From CALGLS01 sp047626155 (GTDB lineage: Bacteria > Bacteroidota > Bacteroidia > Chitinophagales > Saprospiraceae): DNA of 5,499 nucleotides. The stretch covers positions 1-5,499 of the forward strand of contig JBLHRR010000234.1 in NCBI GenBank assembly GCA_047626155.1, read 5' to 3'. Both the position numbers and the translations under genes were made by a program. Positions 1 to 5,350 of the stretch are shown piece after piece (within the stretch, counting starts at the first letter, position 1; every line of letters starts with the position of its first letter). The notes beneath the pieces were generated by a model. It saw nothing but the letters and a program-made list of their open reading frames with translations. It was not told where the DNA came from and did not search any database.

Positions 1-320
1 AGGTTTATCAATCGATTGAGCAAATCTGAAACGATCACCACTGCGAGTTCCATTGCAATATAATTCCACAGACTTTCATAATTCGGATGTTCACTTGCTG
101 CCTGGAATATGATTTCATCAATGATTAATTTCCCAATCCAAAGGCTTAGGATTGGTGTAAAAGCATCGATGATTCTTGCTAGAAAATTAGAATAGAAAAG
201 TATCGGACTACTCTTTCGAATTTCAGAAAAGAACGGTGGAAGAAAGCGAAGGGAAAGAAAGGCTTCTTTCCAATTGGTCTTGGGGGTTTCTTTTAGAGAA
301 GGTAGTGTGCGTCTTGCCAT
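1..320 (-). CDS. ABC transporter, membrane-domain N-terminus (partial)
   Basis: This is the 5' end of a minus-strand gene cut by the left edge of the window; 106 complete codons are visible. A basic cytoplasmic leader (MARRTLPSLKETPKTNWKEA) is followed by a first membrane segment at about residues 39-70, containing LSLWIGKLIIDE (residues 59-69 region), and a second hydrophobic stretch at about 84-100. The 'P-x-L-S-L-W-I-G-K-L-I-I-D-E' pattern closing the first helix is typical of ABC exporters in which a six-helix membrane domain is fused to an ATPase domain. The Walker A and signature motifs would lie beyond the window, so the ATPase half is inferred. An in-frame upstream ATG at 341 would add seven residues (MKKKTTI); neither start has a Shine-Dalgarno sequence. 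The gene is downstream of, and codirectional with, the acetyltransferase but separated by hairpins, so co-transcription is doubtful. Substrate unknown. Confidence 0.65.
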   Translation of the reverse strand, partial: MARRTLPSLKETPKTNWKEAFLSLRFLPPFFSEIRKSSPILFYSNFLARIIDAFTPILSLWIGKLIIDEIIFQAASEHPNYESLWNYIAMELAVVIVSDLLNRLIN

Positions 321-341
321 AATGGTCGTTTTTTTTTTCAT

Positions 342-446
342 CGCAACGACGTAAATACCCGCCCTGAGCTTGTCGAATGGGAGCACTACAGTTATTGCGA
401 AAGGAGTTATCGTTGCGCTCGTAGCGCCTCCGCCTCTCGGGCGGAC
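342..446. repeat. GC-rich palindromic cluster, probable dispersed repeat
   Basis: This spacer is clearly richer in G and C than its flanks and is packed with dyads. A hairpin at 415-427 has arms GCGCT/AGCGC and a 3-base loop. A second at 429-445 has arms TCCGCC/GGCGGA and a 5-base loop. A longer-range inverted pair, CGCAACGA (342-349) and TCGTTGCG (410-417), brackets the left part. Positions 364-377 read CTGAGCTTGTCGAA, a motif I recall as a common dispersed intergenic repeat core in many bacterial genomes. Together these suggest a REP-like or miniature palindromic element rather than a gene. Copy number in the genome cannot be seen from here. Confidence 0.45.
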
Positions 447-466
447 ATGGTTGTGGTGAAAATTAT

Positions 467-485
467 AATTGGCGGAACGCCAATT
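467..485 (-). terminator. hairpin after the acetyltransferase gene, possible terminator
   Basis: A perfect 8-bp stem, AATTGGCG (467-474) with CGCCAATT (478-485), closes a 3-base loop 26 bases after the stop codon of the acetyltransferase. Read on the minus strand it is followed by ATAATTTTC, a short and imperfect U-rich tail. It may act as a weak intrinsic terminator, or it may be the outermost hairpin of the palindromic cluster next to it. Confidence 0.4.
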
Positions 486-511
486 CCCTATATTCCACCA
501 AATGAAATCTT

Positions 512-1063
512 CTAGTGCTTATCTATCAATGAAAAAATGGCCGAATCCAAGAATTTTCCATTGTAGTAATAGTTCTCTTTAAAGTATGCTTCCTGAACGA
601 ATCCATGTTTTTCCACCAATCTTATAGAACCCAAGTTATTGGGGTTTATATTGGCTTCAATGGAATGTAAATTCATTTTGCGAAAGCCATATTCAATTAC
701 AACGGGTAATACTTCTGACATGTAACCTTGTTGTTGGAAATCCGGATGAATACCATAACCGATCTCTGCTCTGTAGTGCGCCTTGTCTATTTTCCAAAAA
801 CTAATTGTCCCCATAAAATCGTCATTTCCTAAGGGGCTTATAACCCAGCAAATGGCTTCATTCTTTTCAAACTGTTGGAGGATCATTGTTACTAATGTCT
901 TTACTTCCTCTTCATTTTTGGGCTTATCCCGATCCAGAAAGGCAGTGAACTCTTCGTTCTTTCTTAAAGTATAGAAAGCAGCAGAATCACTCACTGACAT
1001 TTGTCTTAACCGAAGTCGGCTAGTAAGCAGGACTGGAAATTTGCTAAAGTTGAGTTGTAACAT
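512..1063 (-). CDS. GNAT-family N-acetyltransferase (RimJ/RimL type)
   Basis: The 183-residue product matches a single Acetyltransf_3 (RimJ/RimL-like) GNAT domain in length and layout. These enzymes move an acetyl group from acetyl-CoA to an amine, often a protein N-terminus or a small molecule; the substrate here is unknown. The N-terminal strand has the familiar 'L-x-T-x-R-L-x-L-R' opening (residues 12-20: LLTSRLRLR). Motif A, the acetyl-CoA pyrophosphate loop, lies at about 98-117 with AEIGYGIHPDF followed by QQQGYMSE, where Q112-G113 fits the Q/R-x-x-G-x-G/A pattern only loosely. Motif B follows with N140-PNN, S146, and E151-K152-x-G154-F155, the typical N-x-x-S-x-x-x-x-E-K-x-GF arrangement. 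The gene stands alone, with 345 bases upstream and a hairpin just after its stop. No Shine-Dalgarno sequence is present, and the ATG is chosen because the family consensus begins within ten residues of it. Confidence 0.88.
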   Translation of the reverse strand: MLQLNFSKFPVLLTSRLRLRQMSVSDSAAFYTLRKNEEFTAFLDRDKPKNEEEVKTLVTMILQQFEKNEAICWVISPLGNDDFMGTISFWKIDKAHYRAEIGYGIHPDFQQQGYMSEVLPVVIEYGFRKMNLHSIEANINPNNLGSIRLVEKHGFVQEAYFKENYYYNGKFLDSAIFSLIDKH

Positions 1064-1122
1064 TTTGGCAAAAAATATGTTTTTTTATTAAACAAAAAAT
1101 AGTATTTAATGAAATAAAATGG

Positions 1123-1130
1123 TATATTTG
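1123..1130 (+). promoter_or_regulatory. possible -7 box (TATATTTG), plus strand
   Basis: TATATTTG matches the Bacteroidota sigma-factor -7 consensus TAnnTTTG exactly. No TTG is visible at the expected -33 distance, so only half of the promoter signature is present. There is no plus-strand gene downstream, but the strong plus-strand terminator at 1354-1386 would close any transcript begun here. Chance occurrence in AT-rich DNA is quite possible. Confidence 0.25.
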
Positions 1131-1312
1131 GTTGTCAATCGAAAAATACCAAATGGGATCACTAAGCTTTTCTTTTTGATTTCCTATATACAAAATTCTT
1201 AATTAAAATTAAGCGAAAGTGTACAACTTTTGCCAAACTTTTATTTTCATCTGTCATCAGTTGGAACACAATTTTTCATGCCTTGATGGCTTCTAATACG
1301 AAATAGTTTTAT

Positions 1313-1330
1313 AGGCTACGAACGTAGCCT
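1313..1330. terminator. 18-base perfect palindrome, possible terminator of the DUF5683 gene
   Basis: AGGCTACG and CGTAGCCT form a perfect 8-bp dyad around AA (in RNA, more likely 7 bp with a 4-base loop). It lies 79 bases after the stop of the minus-strand DUF5683 gene and is the best hairpin available to end the parAB-DUF5683 transcript. The flank is only moderately U-rich, however, and more so in the plus direction (TTCTGTTT). Direction of action is undecided. Confidence 0.4.
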
Positions 1331-1353
1331 TTCTGTTTATAAAGTAGTTTACG

Positions 1354-1386
1354 CAACTCCGGCCTTTTGTCTGGGGTTGTTTTTTT
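1354..1386 (+). terminator. intrinsic terminator reading rightward
   Basis: CAACTCCGG (1354-1362) pairs with CTGGGGTTG (1371-1379) through nine pairs, two of them G-U in the plus-strand RNA, around an 8-base loop. Seven consecutive T follow (1380-1386). On the minus strand the same wobble positions become C-A mismatches and there is no U-run, so the structure is clearly oriented rightward. It lies 23 bases before the end of the convergent DUF5683 gene. No plus-strand protein gene precedes it. Confidence 0.65.
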
Positions 1387-1408
1387 CTACCTATAGTCAA
1401 ACCCATTT

Positions 1409-2137
1409 TTAAAATTTAACTGGGTAAGCAACTGCTTTTTTCGACTTATGCTGAAAAGAAAAATGTAAGCTCATCGCTGAATCCTGATTGGGGAGCATTT
1501 GATAATGAGGCTGCCATTCTAAAGTCAAATCATCACTAACGTCGAAACCGTGTAAGTGCGCGTCCACAAAGGCATCCACTCCCGATAGGATATAACTAAA
1601 AGCCAGACCGATGTAAGAAAGTTCTCTATTCTTGAGTGCTTCGTTTCTTAAAAGCCTTAAAGAGGAATCGGTTAATGATTCAACCCTAGTATCGGGATTA
1701 GTAAATTCATCAATTCCTCCATCGTCACGAATTATCAGAGCCGTCTTAAAGCGATTGTATTGCTTATTATTCCTAATGATAAGAAACACCATAGTTCCAA
1801 CACCACCATATACGATGGGAAGCTTCCAATATTTTTTATTATAAATTTGCCCAAGGCCAGGAAGTACTGCAGTGAGCAGTAGGGCTTTTTTAGGAGAAGG
1901 ATAATCTTTTTTGAAATTGAAGAAATCCCGGACACTTTGCTTTCTGTTTTCTATTCTATTCATCCTCATAATTGTAGGAACAGAATCCATCGGACTGTAC
2001 ACTACACTTGGTCTGAATATTTCTTTTTCCTCCGGAATCGTATTATTAGTAACAGGGATACTGTCAGCTTGCACCTGGGCCTCCACGCTACAAAGACACA
2101 AAAAACATATGGTAAATAAGCTTATGATATTTTTCAT
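1409..2137 (-). CDS. DUF5683 domain-containing membrane protein
   Basis: A 242-residue protein of unknown function, a regular neighbour of parB in Bacteroidota. It opens with a signal peptide: MKN, a hydrophobic core at about 4-17, and likely cleavage near residue 20 (SVEA-Q). A low-complexity, polar linker runs to about residue 70. The DUF5683 core follows with SPKKALLLTAVLPGLGQIYN (81-100), KKYWKLP, a membrane segment at about 107-121, the repeated N-N-K-Q-Y-N-R-F-K turn, and a second hydrophobic stretch at about 175-192 ending in DAFVDAHLHGFD. The PGLGQIYN-x-x-Y-W-K-x-P motif is the family hallmark and resembles that of small TM2-like membrane proteins. The gene begins 48 bases after parB on the same strand and is probably in the same transcript. 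In related genomes I would expect dapB and lepB to follow; here a gap and an acetyltransferase do. No mechanism is known. Confidence 0.85.
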   Translation of the reverse strand: MKNIISLFTICFLCLCSVEAQVQADSIPVTNNTIPEEKEIFRPSVVYSPMDSVPTIMRMNRIENRKQSVRDFFNFKKDYPSPKKALLLTAVLPGLGQIYNKKYWKLPIVYGGVGTMVFLIIRNNKQYNRFKTALIIRDDGGIDEFTNPDTRVESLTDSSLRLLRNEALKNRELSYIGLAFSYILSGVDAFVDAHLHGFDVSDDLTLEWQPHYQMLPNQDSAMSLHFSFQHKSKKAVAYPVKF

Positions 2138-2185
2138 ATGTAGTAAACGCAGTTTATGGGCTTTGCTGTATTTAAGATAGACTTT

Positions 2186-3133
2186 TTAGAATCCGTCTTT
2201 TTCTAGGAATTCCAAAATTCTATTCAAGTCACTGTCACTTCCAAAAGGAATAACAATTTGTCCTTTTCCGTTGCTCTTTCTTTTAAGGAGAACCTTTGTT
2301 TCCAATAGATTACGTAAGCCATCTTCTATATCACGATAAGCAGCTGTAACCGTTGCTGGAACACTTTGCTGAGCACCTCCCGTTTTCTTCTTTGGGTTTT
2401 CATAAGCCGCGACTAAAGCTTCTGTTGCACGAACCGAAAGATTGTGCTCCATTACTTTTTTAAACATATCAGTTTGCACCAACAAATCACTTACGCCAGC
2501 CAGGGCTTTTGCGTGTCCCATTGTTATATCTTTCGCTCTAAGCGCATCCTGGATATTTGGTGGCAACTTTAACAAACGTAAGTAGTTTGTTATGGTGCTA
2601 CGTTTTTTGGCGACACGATCAGCCAGTTCCGAATCGTCTAAAGAACATTCATCTTTTAGTCGGCGGTATGTAAAGGCCACCTCTAAAGGATTCAGATCTG
2701 CCCGTTGGATATTTTCTACTAATGCCATTTCTAGCATCTCTTGATCGTTGGCAGTACGAACGTAAGCAGGTACTTCAGTAAGTCCGGCTAATTTTGAAGC
2801 TCGCAATCGTCGTTCCCCACTAATGAGTTGAAAAGGCACAGCCGCCTTTTCTAAGCGTCGAACAGTTATGGGTTGAATCAGTCCATGAATTTTTATTGAT
2901 TCTGTTAACTGATCCAATGTCTCCTTTTCAAACTCTGTACGAGGTTGCCATGGGTTTACTTCTACGGAATCTATTGCAATCATTGCAACAGTAGCCGCAG
3001 TTGATTCCCCTGCAACAATCGTATCTTCTACCTGAACCTCATTTTCAGAGGTGCTAATCTCTGTCTTGATACCCGATAAAAGAGCACCCAAACCTTTTCC
3101 TAGTTCTGCTTTTTTTCTTGTTTTCTTAGCCAT
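2186..3133 (-). CDS. parB: ParB, chromosome-partitioning CTPase and parS-binding protein
   Basis: ParB loads onto parS sites near the origin, spreads as a CTP-dependent sliding clamp, and stimulates the ATPase ParA to move sister origins apart. The 315-residue product has the full architecture. A basic N-terminus carries LGKGLGALL (11-19), the ParA-activating peptide. A variable acidic linker follows to about 50. The ParB/Srx-like CTP-binding domain begins at about 52, with NPWQPR (60-65), GLIQPITVR (84-92), GERR (106-109) and ENIQR (140-144), which contain the nucleotide-binding arginines and glutamate. The DNA-binding region has a helix-turn-helix at about 165-187 and the GHAKAL helix (206-211). 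A C-terminal dimerisation segment covers about 265-315. Nothing is truncated. Its ATG overlaps the stop of parA as TAATG, implying translational coupling; no Shine-Dalgarno sequence is present. Confidence 0.97.
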   Translation of the reverse strand: MAKKTRKKAELGKGLGALLSGIKTEISTSENEVQVEDTIVAGESTAATVAMIAIDSVEVNPWQPRTEFEKETLDQLTESIKIHGLIQPITVRRLEKAAVPFQLISGERRLRASKLAGLTEVPAYVRTANDQEMLEMALVENIQRADLNPLEVAFTYRRLKDECSLDDSELADRVAKKRSTITNYLRLLKLPPNIQDALRAKDITMGHAKALAGVSDLLVQTDMFKKVMEHNLSVRATEALVAAYENPKKKTGGAQQSVPATVTAAYRDIEDGLRNLLETKVLLKRKSNGKGQIVIPFGSDSDLNRILEFLEKDGF

Positions 3134-3951
3134 TAACCAATTTTTTTCTTTTTGTCTTTCTTAGGAGATTCCACCACTTTCAAATTTCCTTCATTGTTAT
3201 CCAAAAATTCTCTAGCCAAGTTCAGGAAGTTGACGGTTCCTTTACTGGTTGCATCATAAAGCACAACAGGCGTATGCATATTAGGTGCTTCTCCAATTTT
3301 AGAATTACGATGTATGATGGTTTTGAAAACGATATCCTTAAAATATTTCTTTACTTCTGCGACCACTTCATTTGCCAAACGCAAACGACGATCGTACATT
3401 GATAACAATATACCTTCAACTTCAAGACTTGGGTTCAATTGCTTTTTCACTAATCCGATGGTATTCATTAATTTGCCTAAGCCTTCCAATGCAAAAAATT
3501 CACATTGTACTGGTACAATGACAGAATCAGCAGCAGTCAGGGCATTTATGGTAACCAAACCTAAAGAAGGTAAACAGTCGATGAAGATGTAATCGTATTC
3601 TTCACGTAGGCCTTCTATCATGGTGCTCATTACATTTTCCCGACGCCATTTGTTGACCAATTCTATTTCGGCACCAACCAAGTCGATATGAGAAGGAAGT
3701 AAAAATAAGTTTGGGGTTTCTGTTTCCAGAATGGCATCTCTAACTGGGTAGTCATTGATGAGACAATCGTATATGCTATGTTCAATGTCGTCATGTACAA
3801 AACCCACTCCTGACGAAGCGTTGGCTTGTGGGTCGGCATCGATGAGCAATACTTTCTTTTCGAGAATAGCCAAAGATGCCGCCAAGTTAATGGCGGTTGT
3901 CGTTTTTCCAACTCCCCCTTTTTGATTAGCTAAAACTACTACTTTTCCCAT
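3133..3951 (-). CDS. parA: ParA, chromosome-partitioning ATPase (Soj family)
   Basis: ParA binds ATP, dimerises on nucleoid DNA, and is released by ParB, giving the gradient that separates replicated origins. The 272-residue protein carries the deviant Walker A box KGGVGKTT (11-18) with the signature lysine K11, Walker A' DADPQ (38-42), and Walker B at 122-131 (IFIDCLPSLG) with D125. Most family members have a proline or serine where this one has L127; position 125 is intact, so activity should not be affected. The RNSKIGEAP stretch (215-223) holds the conserved arginine for non-specific DNA binding. The C-terminus ends in a lysine-rich tail (265-270: KDKKKK). Length is typical for chromosomal ParA and there is no N-terminal helix-turn-helix, so this is the chromosomal (Soj) type rather than a plasmid P1-type protein. 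It is first in the operon, with parB overlapping by one base. Confidence 0.97.
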   Translation of the reverse strand: MGKVVVLANQKGGVGKTTTAINLAASLAILEKKVLLIDADPQANASSGVGFVHDDIEHSIYDCLINDYPVRDAILETETPNLFLLPSHIDLVGAEIELVNKWRRENVMSTMIEGLREEYDYIFIDCLPSLGLVTINALTAADSVIVPVQCEFFALEGLGKLMNTIGLVKKQLNPSLEVEGILLSMYDRRLRLANEVVAEVKKYFKDIVFKTIIHRNSKIGEAPNMHTPVVLYDATSKGTVNFLNLAREFLDNNEGNLKVVESPKKDKKKKIG

Positions 3952-3984
3952 TGGGCGTTATTTAATTATAAGATTCTGTATTAG

Positions 3985-4017
3985 TAAAAGTAATCCTAAT
4001 GGACTACGCATTAACAA
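3985..4017 (-). promoter_or_regulatory. possible parA promoter
   Basis: Read on the minus strand, TTG (4017-4015) and, 22 bases further on, TACTTTTA (3992-3985) match the Bacteroidota -33 (TTG) and -7 (TAnnTTTG) boxes, the latter at seven of eight positions. Transcription would begin roughly 25-30 bases before the parA ATG at 3951. Spacing is at the long end of what is accepted, so this is only the best candidate in the region. Confidence 0.3.
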
Positions 4018-4036
4018 CTGTCCTGCTTGAGTGCAA

Positions 4037-4090
4037 ATACTGACGAGTATAAATCAGTATGATTAGACATCATTCTTATGAAGTATGATT
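4037..4090. promoter_or_regulatory. operator-like dyad and direct repeats upstream of parA
   Basis: ATACTGA (4037-4043) and TCAGTAT (4054-4060) form a perfect 7-bp dyad with a 10-base spacer. The 9-mer AGTATGATT begins at 4056, within the right arm, and recurs exactly 26 bases later at 4082-4090. The array lies 86-139 bases before the parA start and just in front of the rightward promoter at 4101-4131. A regulator binding here could affect either direction; which one is unknown. Confidence 0.3.
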
Positions 4091-4100
4091 CAAAAGAAGC

Positions 4101-4131
4101 TTGAGAGGAATAGTGATTAATAGTATGTTTG
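4101..4131 (+). promoter_or_regulatory. Bacteroidota-type promoter, rightward
   Basis: TTG (4101-4103) and TATGTTTG (4124-4131) are separated by 20 bases, fitting the -33 TTG and -7 TAnnTTTG boxes of the Bacteroidota primary sigma factor exactly. Transcription would start near 4136. The only plus-strand gene downstream is the flavin reductase at 4605, giving a leader of about 470 bases that includes the fold-back at 4402-4516. Alternatively this drives a separate non-coding RNA. Confidence 0.45.
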
Positions 4132-4401
4132 AATTTCTTTACGAAAACTAAACGCTAAGATAGTTAAATTAGGGAGATTCACAGCTTATTATAATCTCCA
4201 AATACCATTTTTTGTTTGAATTTATCCGCAGTAAACATAGGAAAAACACCTGAACCTCGGGTATTCATTGAAGACTAATTCAAGTGGGCTGTGATAATCA
4301 ATTGTTTATCCTACCTTCACACAAATTTTAGTGAACCATTTTAAATCTCAGTTGTCTTATTAATCAACTAAGAAATAAGTTATAAATCTTAAAAAATTTA
4401 G

Positions 4402-4516
4402 ACACCAAAAAATTAACTTCCCGATTTGGAAACGATTATGTAAATCAAGACGACCAAAGGAAGAGTGGTTTATATAATCGTTTCCACCAAAGAAATCGGG
4501 AAATTATTTTTTGTGT
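4402..4516. repeat. 115-base long inverted repeat (fold-back), possible structured RNA or miniature element
   Basis: The two halves of this segment pair almost throughout. The inner stem joins 4428-4446 with 4467-4485: 19 consecutive pairs, two of them G-U in plus-strand RNA, around a 20-base loop. The outer stem joins TTCCCGATTT (4418-4427) with AAATCGGGAA (4493-4502), 10 perfect pairs, then continues to ACAC (4402-4405) and GTGT (4513-4516) through one mismatch and two single-base bulges. The only large irregularity is a 7-base bulge on the right side, ACCAAAG (4486-4492), and the same 7-mer is in the loop at 4453-4459. No gene is inside. It may be a leader or small-RNA structure, or a MITE-like insertion; no clear target-site duplication is seen. 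Confidence 0.7.
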
Positions 4517-4604
4517 AAAACTAAGTGCATTGTAAACTAAGTTCTATCCGTTTTGAATGCTTCTTTTTCCAATATTACCGTCAACAACAAATTCAATTTT
4601 TCAT

Positions 4605-5144
4605 ATGATTACCATTATCTCCGGTACCAACAGAAAGAACAGTAAAACCGAAATCGTTTCAAAAACTTACTTGGAGTTATTCAAAAAAAACACAGACGAA
4701 GCCGTTAATTTTTTTTCATTAGATAACTTGCCTGCTGACTTCCTAAACGAAGCTATGTACAGTCTTGATGGTCAATCTATAGTTTTAGCTAAATTGCAGG
4801 ACGAAATCATAATCCCTGCCAATAAATTCTTCGTTGTTTCTCCTGAATACAATGGCGGGATGCCTGGAATTTTGAAACTATTCCTGGATGCTATTTCTGT
4901 TAGAGAAAATGCCGCAAACTTCAAAACTAAAAAGGTTGGGTTGGCTGGAGTCGCTTCTGGACGTGCCGGTAATTTACGTGGTCTAGATCAACTCACCACT
5001 GTTTTTAATCATGTAGGAAGTATTGTTATGCCAAACAAGCTTCCGATCTCAGGTATCAGCTCTGTTACAGATGACCATACAGTAACCGATGAAGGGACAC
5101 TGGATACAATGGAAAAGCAAGTGAAAGATTTTATTGCGTTTTAA
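4605..5144 (+). CDS. NAD(P)H-dependent FMN reductase-like flavoprotein
   Basis: The 179-residue product belongs to the FMN_red (flavodoxin-like fold) family, which binds FMN and uses NAD(P)H to reduce flavin, quinones, azo dyes or chromate depending on the member. The start MITIISGTNRKNSKT places the first beta strand and the phosphate loop (S7-G-T-N-R-K-N-S-K-T) at the N-terminus as the family requires. VVSPEYNGGMPGILKLFLDA (about 76-95) is the hallmark SPEYN-G-x-x-PG-x-LK-x-x-x-D segment contacting the flavin. A later G-x-A-S-G-R-A-G stretch (about 114-121) matches the third flavin-side loop. The frame is open further upstream to an ATG at 4557, but those 16 extra residues do not fit the family and the 4605 ATG is preferred; no Shine-Dalgarno sequence is seen. 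Single-gene transcript, ended by the terminator that follows. Physiological substrate unknown. Confidence 0.88.
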   Translation: MITIISGTNRKNSKTEIVSKTYLELFKKNTDEAVNFFSLDNLPADFLNEAMYSLDGQSIVLAKLQDEIIIPANKFFVVSPEYNGGMPGILKLFLDAISVRENAANFKTKKVGLAGVASGRAGNLRGLDQLTTVFNHVGSIVMPNKLPISGISSVTDDHTVTDEGTLDTMEKQVKDFIAF

Positions 5145-5176
5145 GGGAGGAGTAAATCCTTTGATTTCATAAATCT

Positions 5177-5224
5177 AAAAAGATGGCTTAATTTACAAAA
5201 GTAAATTAAGCCATCTTTTTTTTT
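5177..5224 (+). terminator. strong intrinsic terminator after the flavin reductase gene
   Basis: A perfect 20-bp stem (5177-5196 with 5201-5220) closes an AAAA loop 32 bases after the stop codon. The run of nine T at 5216-5224 partly belongs to the stem, and the matching run of A on the left means the structure would also end minus-strand transcripts. Core arm: AGATGGCTTAATTTAC. It isolates the flavin reductase gene from the next gene. Confidence 0.93.
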
Positions 5225-5350
5225 CGGAGCAGCAACCTTAGCAGCTCTATACTGTCTATAAAAATACTTCCTCTTAGATTGGAAGTGGAAATCAACTGCA
5301 ATTTTACAAAACCAACGAAATCTATTCCTCATCCTTAAAAATAAAAAAAC

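Larger units (their letters stand above)
1064..1408. other. 345-base gene-free spacer between DUF5683 and GNAT genes
   Basis: No protein-coding frame of convincing length lies here on either strand. It holds a perfect AT palindrome at 1198-1213 (CTTAATT-AA-AATTAAG), a GC-containing palindrome at 1313-1330, and a plus-strand intrinsic terminator at 1354-1386. A match to the Bacteroidota -7 box is at 1123-1130 on the plus strand. The acetyltransferase promoter must also be in the right-hand part of this spacer as read on the minus strand, but I found no clear box for it. Two copies of the 9-mer TATTTTTTG (minus strand, 1093-1101 and 1069-1077) miss the -7 consensus by one base of spacing. Confidence 0.6.
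3952..4604. other. 653-base divergent spacer between parA and the flavin reductase gene
   Basis: This AT-rich region holds the promoters of both divergent genes and no convincing protein gene; the longest open stretch seen (minus strand, about 4011-4156) lacks an early start codon. It contains a possible parA promoter (3985-4017), a dyad and paired direct repeats (4037-4090), a good plus-strand promoter (4101-4131), a near-palindrome at 4293-4310 (GATAATCAATTGTTTATC, one mismatched pair), and a long fold-back at 4402-4516. One sequence a single base from the DnaA box, TTATCCGCA, is at 4222-4230. No canonical parS site (TGTTTCACGTGAAACA) is visible. Confidence 0.7.

Noticed and set aside
783..974. 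Plus-strand open frame inside the acetyltransferase gene
   Set aside because: Shadow of a well-supported GNAT gene; no family resemblance.
1632..2180. Several short open frames on both strands over the DUF5683 gene
   Set aside because: All overlap the DUF5683 frame, whose motifs, signal peptide and position after parB are convincing.
3314..3911. Alternative frames inside parA on both strands
   Set aside because: parA is intact with every expected motif; these are out-of-frame shadows.
3999..4043. 14-codon plus-strand ORF (MDYALTTVLLECKY)
   Set aside because: Too short, no promoter immediately ahead, and it overlaps the candidate parA control region.
4011..4156. Minus-strand open stretch of about 48 codons upstream of parA, with ATG starts only at 4073 and 4070
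   Set aside because: From the first ATG it codes only 20 residues (starting MMSNHTDLYSS), with no ribosome binding site or recognisable motif; it is more likely chance in AT-rich DNA. A leader peptide cannot be fully excluded.
4222..4310. DnaA-box-like TTATCCGCA (4222-4230) and TTATCC (4305-4310 region), suggesting an origin next to parAB
   Set aside because: Only one site is within one base of the consensus and there is no cluster. Origin identity would need GC-skew analysis of the whole chromosome.
4557..4604. Upstream ATG extending the flavin reductase by 16 residues
   Set aside because: The added residues (MLLFPILPSTTNSIFH) precede the first beta strand, which in this family begins almost at the N-terminus; the ATG at 4605 fits better.
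5141..5332. 63-codon open frame on the minus strand
   Set aside because: It runs straight through the strong terminator, its product is rich in basic and aromatic residues with no family resemblance, and it overlaps the end of the flavin reductase gene.
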